This document shows, piece by piece, positions 23,232 through 32,088 of a stretch of DNA of 64,000 nt (position 1 is its first letter; each line of letters starts with the position of its first letter). Source of the stretch: CAVQZA01 sp963718355 (GTDB taxonomy: Bacteria; Actinomycetota; Thermoleophilia; Gaiellales; Gaiellaceae); NCBI GenBank assembly GCA_963718355.1, contig CAVQZA010000002.1, forward strand, positions 62,001 through 126,000, given 5' to 3'. The notes beneath the pieces were generated by a model. That model ran no database searches. It was given only the letters and a program-made list of their open reading frames with translations, and was not told where the DNA came from. Both the position numbers and the translations under genes were made by a program.

Positions 23232-25862
23232 GTGCACCTGCAGGCGATAAAGCTGCGCGGCTTCAAGTCGTTCCCCGACCCGGTCGAGGTGCGTCTGGAG
23301 CCGGGCGTCGCCGTGGTCGTCGGGCCGAACGGCTCGGGCAAGTCGAACGTCGCCGACGGGATCGTCTGGGCCGCGGGCAGCCTGACGCCGAGCGAGATGC
23401 GGGCCGAGAAGGCCGACGACGTCCTGTTCGCCGGCGGTGGCGGACGGGGCGCAGCCGACTACTGCGAGGTCGAGCTCCTGTTCGACAACACCGACGGCAC
23501 CGGCCCGATCGACTACGCCGAGCTCGCCGTCACCCGCCGTCTGCATCGCGGCGGCGAGGGCCAGTACCTCGTCAACCGCGCGCCCGTCCGCCGCATCGAT
23601 CTGGTCGAGCTGCTCTCCGACCTCGGGCTCGGCGGCGGCATGCACTCGATCATCGGCCAGGGCAAGGTCGAGGCGATCCTCGGCTCGAAGCCCGAGGAGC
23701 GCCGCGCGATGATCGAGGAGGCTGCGGGGCTCGGGCGCTTCAAGCGCCGTCGTCACCGCGCCGAGCTGAAGCTCGCCCGCGTCGCGATTCAGGTCGAGCG
23801 CGCCCGGGACCTCGAGGCGGAGGTGCGCGGACGGCTCCGCCCGCTCGCACTGCAGGCGACCGCGGCCGAGCGCGCCGAGAAGCTCGCGGCCGAGCTCGCC
23901 GGGATCCGCGTGCGGATCGCACTGCTCGATCTCGACGCGATCGACACCCGCATCGCCGAGGCGACCGGGCGCTCCGTCGACGCCGCACTCTTGCGCCGCT
24001 CCGCCGAGCAGAAGCTCGAGGCGCTGCTCGAGGAGCGCGGCCGCGCCGAGCAGGAGCTGGCCGATGCCGCGGGCGGTCGCGAGTCTGCCTCCGCGGCGCT
24101 CTACCGTCTCCGCACCGCCGGCGAGCGCGTCTCGATGCGGCGCGAGTCGGCGGGTGCGCTCGTCGAGGCGCTGCGCGCCGAGTCGGTGCCGGTCGAAGCG
24201 GTCGCCGGGTCTTCGCCGGCCGAGATCGAGCGCGAGGCGCGCGTCACCGCCGACGCGGCGCGGGCGGCCGCCTCTGCGCACGAGACATTGGCCGAGCGGT
24301 CGCGCCTCGCCGCCGAGCGGCTGGCCGTGATCGAGCGCTCGCTGGCCGAGCGCGAAGGGATTCCTCCAGCCGCGCGCGCATTCGCCGAGGAGGGCTCGCG
24401 CCTCGCGCTCGGCGAGCTCGACGTCGAGCCGGGCCTGGAGCGCGCGGTCGCCGCGGCTCTCGGCCGCCGCGCCTCCGCTCTACTCGCCACGGATCCGGCG
24501 GCGGGCCTCGAGCTGATCGAGCGCGCCCGCGCCGCCGGCCTCGGGAGCCTCGTCGTCGTGACCTCGCCGGGCGAGCCGCTCGCCGGATTCACGCTCGTCG
24601 AGCCAGACGAGCTCCTGAGCGCGACCGGCCCCGCGGTCACGCGCGACGGGATCGGCTACGACCCCGAGCGTGGCGAGCTGTGGTTTGCCGGCGAGACGGC
24701 CGAGGCGGTGCAGCTCGAGCTCGCCGCTCGTCGCGACGCGCTCGTCAAGGAGACCGCCGAGCTCTCGGCTCAGGCCGAGGCAGCAGCAACGGAAGCCGGC
24801 GGGGCTCAGAGCCGAGCCGCGGTCGCGGCCGCGGCGCTCGAGCGGCTCGGCCCGCGTCGGGCACGCCGTGCCGATCCGGTCGTCGTGGCGCGCCTCCTCG
24901 CTCTCGCCGAGCGCCTCGACGTAGGGCTCCGCGTCGCCACCGACGCTTTCGAGAAGCCGCTCCAGGCCCGTGTCGACGCCGGTGCCTCGCGCGCCGGTGA
25001 GCTCGGCTCCGAGCTCCGCCGCCTCGGCGCCGCGGAGGTCGAGCTTCGCCGCGCCTTGACCGAGGCAGCCGAAGCAGCGGGCGCGATCGACGTCGAGCTG
25101 GCGCGCTTCGGCGCGGAGGCCGACGAGGCCCGTCGCCGCGTCGAGGCCGGTGGCGCCGAGCCGGCCGAAGGAGACGATCGCGATGCGCTCGCCGAGAAGC
25201 TCGAGCGGCTAGAACGCCGCCACGAGGCGCTCGGCCGCGTCAACCCGCTCGCCAAGGAGGAGTACGACGCCGAGAAGGCGCGCGTCGAGGAGCTGGCCGT
25301 CCAGCGCGAGGATCTCGAGGCGAGCCTGAAGGAGCTCGAGGAGCTTCGCGCCGACCTCACGAAGACCGTCGAGACGCGCTTCGCGGAGACCTTCGCCGCC
25401 GTCCAGGCCAACTTCACCGAGGTCGCCTCGACGCTCTTCCCCGGCGGCGAAGGGCACCTGCGCGCGTCGGAGCCGGCCGAAGGCGACGAGGACGCCGAGC
25501 CCGGGATCGAGATCGAGCTGCGCCCGGCCGGCAAGAAGGTGACGCGCCTCTCGCTGCTCTCCGGCGGCGAGAAGTCGCTCGGCGCGATCTCATTCCTGTT
25601 CGCGCTCTTCCTCGCGCGGCCGTGCCCGTTCTACCTCCTCGACGAGGTCGAGGCCGCGCTCGACGACACGAACATCGGTCGTTTCGTCGAGCTTCTGCGC
25701 CGCTACGCCGACCGTGCGCAGTTCATCGTGATCACCCACCAGAAGCGCACGATGGAGGCCGCCGACGTCCTCTACGGTGTCACGATGGGCAACGACGGGA
25801 TCTCGCAGGTCGTCTCGCGCCGCCTCCCGCGCGAAGACGCCGAAGCGATCTCCGCAGCCTGA
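23232..25862 (+). CDS. smc: Chromosome segregation protein SMC, short-armed
   Basis: Ring-forming ATPase that organises and segregates the chromosome. Walker A GPNGSGKS is at 31-38, the Q-loop region near 140, the signature LSGGEKSL at about 776-783, and Walker B YLLDEVEAALDD near 801-812. The hinge lies about 375-490. Total length is 876 residues against roughly 1150-1200 for most bacterial SMC proteins. Each coiled-coil arm is about 200 residues, so the rod should be much shorter. Heads and hinge look intact, so this is probably functional. It starts at GTG 23232, with rnc just before it. Confidence 0.93.
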   Translation: MHLQAIKLRGFKSFPDPVEVRLEPGVAVVVGPNGSGKSNVADGIVWAAGSLTPSEMRAEKADDVLFAGGGGRGAADYCEVELLFDNTDGTGPIDYAELAVTRRLHRGGEGQYLVNRAPVRRIDLVELLSDLGLGGGMHSIIGQGKVEAILGSKPEERRAMIEEAAGLGRFKRRRHRAELKLARVAIQVERARDLEAEVRGRLRPLALQATAAERAEKLAAELAGIRVRIALLDLDAIDTRIAEATGRSVDAALLRRSAEQKLEALLEERGRAEQELADAAGGRESASAALYRLRTAGERVSMRRESAGALVEALRAESVPVEAVAGSSPAEIEREARVTADAARAAASAHETLAERSRLAAERLAVIERSLAEREGIPPAARAFAEEGSRLALGELDVEPGLERAVAAALGRRASALLATDPAAGLELIERARAAGLGSLVVVTSPGEPLAGFTLVEPDELLSATGPAVTRDGIGYDPERGELWFAGETAEAVQLELAARRDALVKETAELSAQAEAAATEAGGAQSRAAVAAAALERLGPRRARRADPVVVARLLALAERLDVGLRVATDAFEKPLQARVDAGASRAGELGSELRRLGAAEVELRRALTEAAEAAGAIDVELARFGAEADEARRRVEAGGAEPAEGDDRDALAEKLERLERRHEALGRVNPLAKEEYDAEKARVEELAVQREDLEASLKELEELRADLTKTVETRFAETFAAVQANFTEVASTLFPGGEGHLRASEPAEGDEDAEPGIEIELRPAGKKVTRLSLLSGGEKSLGAISFLFALFLARPCPFYLLDEVEAALDDTNIGRFVELLRRYADRAQFIVITHQKRTMEAADVLYGVTMGNDGISQVVSRRLPREDAEAISAA

Positions 25863-25867
25863 TCCGC

Positions 25868-25873
25868 TAGGGT
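25868..25873 (+). promoter_or_regulatory. -10 box of the hydrolase at 25881
   Basis: TAGGGT ends 7 bases before the ATG and no Shine-Dalgarno sequence is present, giving a predicted leaderless transcript. Confidence 0.4.
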
Positions 25874-25880
25874 CGCCGCG

Positions 25881-26594
25881 ATGGCCGCTTTCGTCCTCGT
25901 CCACGGCGCCTGGAGCGGCAGCTGGGTCTGGGGCCGCGTCACCCCGCTGCTCGAGGAGGCGGGTCACAGCGTCGACGCCCTCGACCTGCCAGGCCGGGGC
26001 GCCAACCCCGCTGAGCCCGCCGAGATGACGCTGGATGCCTATGCGCGTCACGTCGCCGACCGCGTCGAGGCCGCCGGCGAGCCGGTCGTGCTCGTGGGCC
26101 ACAGCATGGGCGGGATGTCGATCACCCAGGCGGCCGAGCACGTGCCGGAACGGATCAGAACGCTCGTCTACGTGACCGCGTTCCTACCGAACGACGGGCA
26201 GACGCTGCCCCAGCTCGCGGAGGGGAACCCGAACGAGCTCGTCCAGTCGAACATCGTGGTCGACGGAGGTTTGTGCACGGTGCGCCCCGAGGTTCAGCGC
26301 GAGGCCTTCTACGGCGAGTGCACCGCAGAGGATGCGGCGTGGGGAACGGCTCACCGCGTTCCCGAGAGCCTCGCTGCGATCGGCGCTCCCGTCCACCTGA
26401 CGGACGAGCGGGCCGGCTCCGTGCCGCGCGTGTACATCGAGTGCGCGAGGGACCGTGCGATCACGATCGACCAGCAACGCCGGATGCAAGCGGCGCGTCC
26501 CTGCGAGCCCGTCCTGACGATGGAAGCCGACCACTCGCCGTTCCTGTGCATGCCCCGGGAGCTCGCCGGGCACCTGCTCGCAGTCGTCGGCTGA
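25881..26594 (+). CDS. Alpha/beta-hydrolase (esterase/hydroxynitrile-lyase type)
   Basis: A 237-residue cytosolic alpha/beta-hydrolase. It begins FVLVHGAWSGSWVW, has the nucleophile elbow GHSMGG with Ser75, an acidic residue in ARDRAITIDQQ, and the catalytic His in EADHSPFL. The compact form resembles plant-type methyl esterases and hydroxynitrile lyases as well as many bacterial esterases of unknown substrate. It lies between smc and ftsY, where it has no obvious functional tie, and carries its own -10 box. Confidence 0.85.
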   Translation: MAAFVLVHGAWSGSWVWGRVTPLLEEAGHSVDALDLPGRGANPAEPAEMTLDAYARHVADRVEAAGEPVVLVGHSMGGMSITQAAEHVPERIRTLVYVTAFLPNDGQTLPQLAEGNPNELVQSNIVVDGGLCTVRPEVQREAFYGECTAEDAAWGTAHRVPESLAAIGAPVHLTDERAGSVPRVYIECARDRAITIDQQRRMQAARPCEPVLTMEADHSPFLCMPRELAGHLLAVVG

Positions 26595-26596
26595 CC

Positions 26597-27547
26597 GTGG
26601 CGCGAAGCTGGTCACAGCTCCTCGGCGAGGAGAACGCGGCTCCGGAGCCGGACGCCGAGCGCGGCGGTCTCTTCTCGCGCCTGCGTGACTCGCTCGGGAA
26701 GTCGCGCCGCGCGCTCACCGAGCAGCTCGCCGCGGCTGCGTTCGACCCGGGCGACGGCGAGGCATGGGAGCGGCTCGAGGAGGCGCTGATCGCCGCCGAC
26801 GTCGGCGTGCCGGCAACCGCCGAGCTCGTCCGTCGGCTCGAATCGCGGCCCGCCATCGGCGACCTCTCGGTCGCGCTCGCAGAGGAGATCGAGGCGCTCC
26901 TCGGCGAGCCGGGAGTCCTCCACGTGCAGGAACGGCCGAGCGTGATTCTCGTCGTCGGCGTCAACGGCACCGGCAAGACGACGACGATCGGAAAGCTCGC
27001 CAAGCGGCTCACCGAGCACGGCCATTCCGTCCTCGTCGCCGCCGCCGACACCTTCCGCGCCGCCGCCGAAGAGCAGCTCGAGATCTGGGCGAAGCGAGCC
27101 GACGCGGACTTCGTAGGCTCCGTGCGCGGCGGCGACCCGGCCGCGGTCGCCTACGACGCGATCGAGGCGGCACAGGCCCGTGGGCGCGACATCGTGATCG
27201 TCGACACCGCTGGCCGCCTCCACACCCAGTCGAACCTGATGGACGAGCTCGCGAAGGTGCGCCGCGTGATCGAGGGCCGCCTCGCGGGCGCGCCGCACGA
27301 GACGCTGCTCGTCGTCGACGCGACGACCGGCCAGAACGGGCTTCAGCAGGCGCGCCTCTTCGGCGAGACGGCGGGTGTCACCGGCGTCGTTTTGACGAAG
27401 CTCGACGGCTCGGCCAAGGGCGGAGTCGCGATCCCGATCGCCTACGAGCTCGGCCTGCCCGTGAAGCTGATCGGCGTGGGGGAGACGCTCGAGGATCTCC
27501 GCCCGTTCGACCCGCACGACTTCGCCAGAGCCCTCGTGGAGGGCTAA
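26597..27547 (+). CDS. ftsY: Signal recognition particle receptor FtsY
   Basis: SRP receptor GTPase that docks ribosome-SRP complexes at the membrane, partner of Ffh at 29.6 kb. The 316-residue protein has a short N-terminal segment instead of a long acidic A domain, then the N domain and the G domain with GVNGTGKTTT, DTFRAAA, DTAGRLHT and TKLDGSAKGG. GTG 26597 follows the hydrolase stop by two bases. The smc to ftsY order is common in Actinomycetota. Confidence 0.95.
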   Translation: MARSWSQLLGEENAAPEPDAERGGLFSRLRDSLGKSRRALTEQLAAAAFDPGDGEAWERLEEALIAADVGVPATAELVRRLESRPAIGDLSVALAEEIEALLGEPGVLHVQERPSVILVVGVNGTGKTTTIGKLAKRLTEHGHSVLVAAADTFRAAAEEQLEIWAKRADADFVGSVRGGDPAAVAYDAIEAAQARGRDIVIVDTAGRLHTQSNLMDELAKVRRVIEGRLAGAPHETLLVVDATTGQNGLQQARLFGETAGVTGVVLTKLDGSAKGGVAIPIAYELGLPVKLIGVGETLEDLRPFDPHDFARALVEG

Positions 27548-27617
27548 CCTTCAGATCGTTCGACTGTGCGCCCTGCGGCAGCTCGTGTTCGTCAAGCCGC
27601 CAAGCAGGAGGTACAGC

Positions 27618-28592
27618 ATGAAGATCACCCGGATCGTCGCAGTCGGCGCGGTCGCGGTGGCCGCTGCCGTCGTCGCCGTCGGCGTCGGACAGGCCGGCGA
27701 CCACGGCTCGTCCCACATCCCGAAGACGTTCGTTCTACCCGGGGACACGCTGTTTCCGGAGGGGATGGGCTACGACCGCCAGAATGGCGACTACTTCGTC
27801 GGCGCGATCGGCGGCGGCGCCGTCCTCCGCGGCGACGTGAACAGCCCGACCGCGACCGTCTTCTCGGCCGCCGGCTCGGACGGACGCAACGCCGCCCTCG
27901 GCGCGCGACCGAATCACGGGCGTGTCTTCGTCGGCAGCTTCGGCAGCGGCAAGATCTGGATCTACGGCGAGTCGAGCGGCAAGCTGATCGCGACGCTCGA
28001 CACGGGCATGCCGACCTCGGTGCTGAACGACTTCTCGTTCCTGCCCGACGGCACGGCGTTCGCGACCGACTCCGTCAACCCGTTCCTCTGGCGCATCACC
28101 TTCTCGCACGACGGGAAGCCGACGCTCCAGAAGTGGCTCGACTTCACCGGCACGGCGTTCGTCTACAACTCCGGCTTCAACGCCGACGGGATCGTGACCT
28201 CGCCGGGCGGCCGCTACCTCGTGATCAACCAGCTGAGCACGGGAGACCTGTTCCGGGTCGACGTGGCCACGCAGGCGGTGACGAAGACCGACGTCGGAGG
28301 CTTCGACCTGACGAATGCCGACGGCATGGATCTCCAGGGCAGGTCGCTCTACGTCGTGCGGAACGCCAACGCCCAGATCGTGAAGATCGACCTCTCGGCC
28401 GACTTCTCGTCGGGAGCCGTCGACACCGTCACCACGAGCCCCGCGTTCCTGTTCCCGACCGCGGCCGTGATCGTCGGCTCGGACGAGTGGCAGGGCGGCG
28501 GCGAGAAGCTGCTCGTCCTGAACGGACAGCTCGACAAGCTCGGCGGATCGCCGGTGCTGCCGTTCACGATCACGAGCATCAACCTCCCGTAA
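27618..28592 (+). CDS. Secreted beta-propeller protein (SMP-30/NHL-like)
   Basis: A 324-residue exported protein. The signal peptide MKITRIVAVGAVAVAAA ends near QAGD, and the mature part has regular repeats such as FPEGMGYDRQNGDYFVGAI, LNDFSFLPDGTAFATDS and NADGMDLQGRSLYVV, typical of gluconolactonase/SMP-30-like six-bladed propellers. ATG 27618 has a strong AGGAGG six bases upstream, better than the upstream in-frame start at 27585. No catalytic metal site can be assigned with confidence. It may bind or hydrolyse a lactone or simply be a binding scaffold. Confidence 0.7.
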   Translation: MKITRIVAVGAVAVAAAVVAVGVGQAGDHGSSHIPKTFVLPGDTLFPEGMGYDRQNGDYFVGAIGGGAVLRGDVNSPTATVFSAAGSDGRNAALGARPNHGRVFVGSFGSGKIWIYGESSGKLIATLDTGMPTSVLNDFSFLPDGTAFATDSVNPFLWRITFSHDGKPTLQKWLDFTGTAFVYNSGFNADGIVTSPGGRYLVINQLSTGDLFRVDVATQAVTKTDVGGFDLTNADGMDLQGRSLYVVRNANAQIVKIDLSADFSSGAVDTVTTSPAFLFPTAAVIVGSDEWQGGGEKLLVLNGQLDKLGGSPVLPFTITSINLP

Positions 28593-28650
28593 CGACAGCG
28601 AAGGGCGCTGCCGTCCGTCGGAGGCGGCAGCGCATCCCCCGCCTGGGGTC

Positions 28651-29637
28651 GTGCCGCCGGCGAAGCGCGTCGATAGGGAGAGGGTGGAGCCTGTCCTCAG
28701 GATCGCGCGTTGCCGGCCTGCCCGGCTCGGCATCCAGGCCGCGGTCGTCGTCGCGGCCCTCACCGTGACCGCCCTCGCCGTGCGCCATTTCCTGCGCGCC
28801 GGCTGGCCGCTCCACGGCGCGAACGTCTGGCTCGTGCTCGCCGCGGCGGCGCTCTTCGTCAGCGCCTATGCCTTCAAGGCGTGGGGCTGGCGGCGGCTCT
28901 TTGCCGGAGACGAGCGACCGTCGAGCATGGCGCTCGTCACCGCAGGCGGCGCCGCCGCCGTGACGGGCCTCGCGTTGCCCGGCCGCCTCGACGAGGCGGT
29001 GCGCATCTCGGTCGTGCGCCGGTTCCCCGGGAAGCGGACGGGCGTCGGTGCGATCGGCCTCTCGCTCGTCTTGCTCGGGCTCGTCGACACGGCTGCGCTG
29101 AGCCCGCTTTCCGTTGCTGCCGCCGGAGTCTCGGGAGCGTCCGGCTGGTTCCTCGCCGGTTTGATCCTCGTGGCGGCCGCAGGAGTCGCAGCGGCGGCGC
29201 TCGTCCTCCTGCTCCCGCGGATCTCGCGCGCGGGCCGGCTCGTCCGGTTCCGCCTCGCCCACTGGGTGCAGGAGCACTGTGCGTGCCCGCGTGAGGCGAC
29301 GAAGGCCTGGGCGTTCGTCTCGGTCTCGTGGCTCCTGCGCGGCGTGGCGCTGTTCGTGCTCCTCCACGCGCTGCAGCTCGGCTCACCGACCTCCGCCTCG
29401 CTCGCCCTGCTCTTCCTCACCGCATCGGCGGTGTCGGCGGCCCTGCCGATCGCCCCGGCCGGCGCGGCCACGCAGATGGGCGCAGGAGCCGCGATTCTGG
29501 TCGTCGGCGGCATGCACACCCCGGATGCGGTCGCGTTCGCCCTCAGCGCTCAGGCGCTGATCATCCTCGCGGGCGCTTCGATCGTCGTCGCGGTCGGGCT
29601 CTGGCACGCGGGCAGCCGCCTCGTTCCCGCGCGCTAG
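28651..29637 (+). CDS. UPF0104/LPG-synthase-like membrane protein
   Basis: A 328-residue integral membrane protein with about eight hydrophobic spans. It resembles the flippase-like (UPF0104, lysylphosphatidylglycerol synthase TM) family, with RLDEAVRISVVRRF in the first half and ALPIAPAGAATQMGAGAAI near the end. No soluble aminoacyl-transferase domain follows, so lipid modification is not implied. GTG 28651 is used; GTG 28684 would shorten the basic N-terminus. The function of these stand-alone forms is unknown, probably lipid or polyprenol-linked substrate transport. Confidence 0.7.
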   Translation: MPPAKRVDRERVEPVLRIARCRPARLGIQAAVVVAALTVTALAVRHFLRAGWPLHGANVWLVLAAAALFVSAYAFKAWGWRRLFAGDERPSSMALVTAGGAAAVTGLALPGRLDEAVRISVVRRFPGKRTGVGAIGLSLVLLGLVDTAALSPLSVAAAGVSGASGWFLAGLILVAAAGVAAAALVLLLPRISRAGRLVRFRLAHWVQEHCACPREATKAWAFVSVSWLLRGVALFVLLHALQLGSPTSASLALLFLTASAVSAALPIAPAGAATQMGAGAAILVVGGMHTPDAVAFALSAQALIILAGASIVVAVGLWHAGSRLVPAR

Positions 29638-29640
29638 CCG

Positions 29641-29646
29641 TACACT
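29641..29646 (+). promoter_or_regulatory. -10 box of ffh
   Basis: TACACT ends 8 bases before the ffh GTG, without a Shine-Dalgarno sequence. Confidence 0.5.
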
Positions 29647-29654
29647 TCCCGGCT

Positions 29655-30986
29655 GTGTTCGACACCCTGTCAGACAGGCTCCAGGGCGCGCTCGGCGATC
29701 TCCGCGGGCGCGGACGACTGGACGAGGAGGCGATCTCCCGCGCGATGCGCGAGATCCGCCTCGCGCTGCTCGAGGCCGACGTCAACTTCCAGGTCGTCAA
29801 GGAGTTCGTCGCCACGGTCAAGGAGCGCGCGCTCGGCCAGGAGGTGCTGAAGAGCCTCACCGCGGGCCAGCAGGTCGTGAAGATCGTCTCCGACGCGCTG
29901 ACCGAGCTGATGGGGACGGGCGATTCGAAGCTCGCGTTCGGCAAGCCGCCGACGGTGATCCTGCTCGCAGGCCTCCAGGGCTCGGGCAAGACGACCGCCT
30001 CCGCGAAGCTCGCACTGCACCTGCGCAAGGACAAGCACACGCCGTTCCTCGTTGCCGCCGACCTGCAGCGCCCGGCCGCGATCGACCAGCTCGAGCAGCT
30101 CGGGCGCCAGATCCAGATCCCGGTGTTCCGCGGCGAGGGCACCGACCCGGTCAAGGTCGTCCGCGACGGGATCGCCGCCGCGAAAGCTGCGAGCGCCGAC
30201 GTCGTGATCCTCGACACGGCGGGCCGGCTGCACATCGACGACGCGCTGATGGACGAGCTCGTCGCCGTCCGTGCCGAGGCGAAGCCGCTGAACGTGCTCC
30301 TCGTGCTCGACTCGATGACGGGCCAGGAGGCGGTCGCCGTCGCCCAGGCCTTCCAGGAGCGCATTGCCTTCGACGGCGTGATCATGACCAAGCTCGACGG
30401 CGACGCGCGCGGCGGCGCGGCGCTCTCGGTCAAGGCCGTCACCGGCAAGCCGATCAAGTTCATCTCGGTCGGCGAGAAGCTCGACCAGCTCGAGGTCTTC
30501 CATCCCGACCGGATGACCTCGCGGATCCTCGGCATGGGCGACGTGATGACCCTGATCGAGAAGGCCGAGGAGGCCGCCTCCGACGAGGATCAGGCCGCGA
30601 TGGAGGCCCGGATGCGCGCCGGCGAGTTCACCTTCGACGACTTCCTCACGAGCTACAAGATGCTGCGCAAGATGGGCCCGCTGAAAGGCGTGATGTCGAT
30701 GATCCCCGGCGTCGGCAAGCAGCTGAAGGACGTCGACGTGAACGAGCAGGACATGGCCCGTGTCGAGGCGATCGTGCTCTCGATGACACCGCAGGAGCGC
30801 GGGATGCCGCACCTGATCAACGGCCCGCGCCGCCAGCGGATCGCGAACGGGAGCGGCACGAGCATCCAGCAGGTCAACCAGTTGCTCACCGCACGGAAGC
30901 AAATGGCGAAGATGATGAAGCAGATGGGCAAGGGCAAGATGCCCGGGCTCCCACCTGAATTGATGCAGAAATCAGGGCGCCGATGA
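29655..30986 (+). CDS. ffh: Signal recognition particle protein Ffh (SRP54)
   Basis: GTPase that binds signal sequences and 4.5S RNA and delivers ribosomes to FtsY. The 443-residue protein begins FDTLSDRLQGALGDL, then G-domain motifs GLQGSGKTT, DLQRPAA, DTAGRLHID and TKLDGDARGG. The C-terminal M domain contains MSMIPGVGKQ and the RNA-binding PRRQRIANGSG helix, ending in a Met/Lys-rich stretch. GTG 29655 begins the conserved FDTLSDRL; longer readings cross the upstream gene. The 4.5S RNA gene is not in the window as far as I can see. Confidence 0.96.
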   Translation: MFDTLSDRLQGALGDLRGRGRLDEEAISRAMREIRLALLEADVNFQVVKEFVATVKERALGQEVLKSLTAGQQVVKIVSDALTELMGTGDSKLAFGKPPTVILLAGLQGSGKTTASAKLALHLRKDKHTPFLVAADLQRPAAIDQLEQLGRQIQIPVFRGEGTDPVKVVRDGIAAAKAASADVVILDTAGRLHIDDALMDELVAVRAEAKPLNVLLVLDSMTGQEAVAVAQAFQERIAFDGVIMTKLDGDARGGAALSVKAVTGKPIKFISVGEKLDQLEVFHPDRMTSRILGMGDVMTLIEKAEEAASDEDQAAMEARMRAGEFTFDDFLTSYKMLRKMGPLKGVMSMIPGVGKQLKDVDVNEQDMARVEAIVLSMTPQERGMPHLINGPRRQRIANGSGTSIQQVNQLLTARKQMAKMMKQMGKGKMPGLPPELMQKSGRR

Positions 30987-31011
30987 CGCAGTGTGAGGTC
31001 ACGCGGCCGGA

Positions 31012-31028
31012 GCCGGGCTTTGCCCGGC
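31012..31028 (+). repeat. Hairpin 1 between ffh and rpsP
   Basis: GCCGGGC (31012-31018), loop TTT, GCCCGGC (31022-31028): a perfect 7-bp stem, 26 bases after the ffh stop. It is not followed by a T run, so a Rho-independent terminator is doubtful, but it could slow or process the transcript. Confidence 0.5.
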
Positions 31029-31079
31029 GGGAGGCCACGAGTCGCCTGGACGTGTGTAATTGGGAAGGAGGGGGCTCAT

Positions 31080-31100
31080 GGGGGAACCATGGGTTCCCCC
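31080..31100 (+). promoter_or_regulatory. Hairpin 2, in the rpsP leader
   Basis: GGGGGAACC (31080-31088) and GGTTCCCCC (31092-31100) form a perfect 9-bp stem around an ATG loop, ending 29 bases before the rpsP ATG. Upstream, TGTAAT (31055-31060) may be a -10 box, which would place this stem inside the leader of the rpsP-khpA-rimM mRNA. It could be an autoregulatory or attenuation element. Confidence 0.5.
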
Positions 31101-31129
31101 ACGTTGAGAAATCCGGACGGAGGTAAGGC

Positions 31130-31375
31130 ATGTCAGTACGGATCAGGCTGGCGCGTGTGGGATCGAAGAAGAATCCGATCTACCGCGTCGTTGTCGCCGA
31201 CCAGCGCTCACCGCGGGACGGCAAGTTCATCGAGATCGTGGGCCGTTACAACCCGCAGACCGATCCCTCGACGATCGAGTTCGACGAGGCGAAGGTGACC
31301 GAGTGGCTCGGCAAGGGCGCGCAGCCGTCCGACGCCGTCTCGCGCCTGCTCAAGGTCAAGAACATCGGTGGCTGA
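31130..31375 (+). CDS. rpsP: 30S ribosomal protein S16
   Basis: An 81-residue small-subunit protein with the conserved N-terminus VRIRLARVGSKKNPIYRVVV, then ADQRSPRDGKFIEIVGRYNP. A good Shine-Dalgarno (GGAGGTAA) precedes the ATG. It begins a tightly overlapped ribosome-maturation set: khpA overlaps its stop by eight bases, followed by rimM and trmD. Confidence 0.96.
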   Translation: MSVRIRLARVGSKKNPIYRVVVADQRSPRDGKFIEIVGRYNPQTDPSTIEFDEAKVTEWLGKGAQPSDAVSRLLKVKNIGG

Positions 31376-31598
31376 GCTCCTCGCGCACATCGCCAGGCTG
31401 CTCGTCGATACGCCCGAGGCGGTGCGCGTCGAGGAGGAGGAGACTGCGGACGGGCTCGTGCTCGTCCTGCATGTCGCGCCCGAGGACGTCGGCAAGGTGA
31501 TCGGCCGCCAGGGCCGGATCGTCCGCGCCCTGCGCACAGTGATGCGCGCGGCCGCGGCGCACGAGGGCCGGCGCGTGCTCGTCGAAGTCGTTGACTGA
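31368..31598 (+). CDS. khpA: KH-domain RNA-binding protein KhpA
   Basis: A 76-residue single KH-domain protein with the GxxG loop in VIGRQGRIVRAL. KhpA proteins bind small RNAs and mRNAs and affect cell size in Gram-positive bacteria. It is encoded between rpsP and rimM, the standard location. GTG 31368 overlaps the rpsP stop by eight bases, so it is probably co-translated. Confidence 0.93.
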   Translation: MAELLAHIARLLVDTPEAVRVEEEETADGLVLVLHVAPEDVGKVIGRQGRIVRALRTVMRAAAAHEGRRVLVEVVD

Positions 31599-32061
31599 CC
31601 GCGTTGTGGTGGGCCGCGTCGGCCGGCCGCACGGGCTCGACGGCTCGTTCGTGGTCGAGCGCCCGAGCGAGTCGCCCGAGCGCTTCACCGTCGGCGCGAA
31701 GCTCTTCGCCGGCGGCGAGGAGGCCGAGGTCGTCTCGTTCAAGCGCGCCGGCGGGAGCAGGATCGCGATCAGGCTCGACCGCCCGGTGCCGAGGGGCGCC
31801 GACCTCGAGGTCGACCGCTCGGCGCTGCCGCCGCCCGAGCCGGACGCCTACTACGTCTTCCAGCTCGTCGGCCTGCGGGTCGAGGAGGAGGGCGGCCGCG
31901 AGCTCGGCCTGGTCGCCGATGTCGAGCCGGGAATCGCCAACGACGCGCTTGCGCTCGATTCGGGCGCGAGGCTGCCGATGATCGGCCAGTGCGTGCTCGA
32001 CGTCGACCTCGAGGCGGGCCGGATCCTCGTCGCGCGCGGCTTCGCGCCCGAGGACGACTAG
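31591..32061 (+). CDS. rimM: Ribosome maturation factor RimM
   Basis: Assists 30S head assembly around S19. The 156-residue protein begins VVVGRVGRPHGLDGSFVV, the family N-terminal motif, and has a C-terminal PRC-barrel part with AYYVFQLVGLRV and SGARLPMIGQCVLDVD. The TTG at 31591 overlaps khpA by eight bases; GTG 31606 is an alternative start that would trim the N-terminus to the conserved strand. trmD follows with its own -10 box. Confidence 0.92.
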   Translation: MTDRVVVGRVGRPHGLDGSFVVERPSESPERFTVGAKLFAGGEEAEVVSFKRAGGSRIAIRLDRPVPRGADLEVDRSALPPPEPDAYYVFQLVGLRVEEEGGRELGLVADVEPGIANDALALDSGARLPMIGQCVLDVDLEAGRILVARGFAPEDD

Positions 32062-32069
32062 CGCCCAGG

Positions 32070-32075
32070 TAACCT
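32070..32075 (+). promoter_or_regulatory. -10 box of trmD
   Basis: TAACCT ends 13 bases before the trmD TTG. A leader of only a few bases is predicted. Confidence 0.4.
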
Positions 32076-32088
32076 CAACCGGCCTCCT

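Noticed and set aside
31012..31028. Rho-independent terminator of ffh
   Set aside because: The stem is strong but no T run follows, so I list it only as a hairpin.
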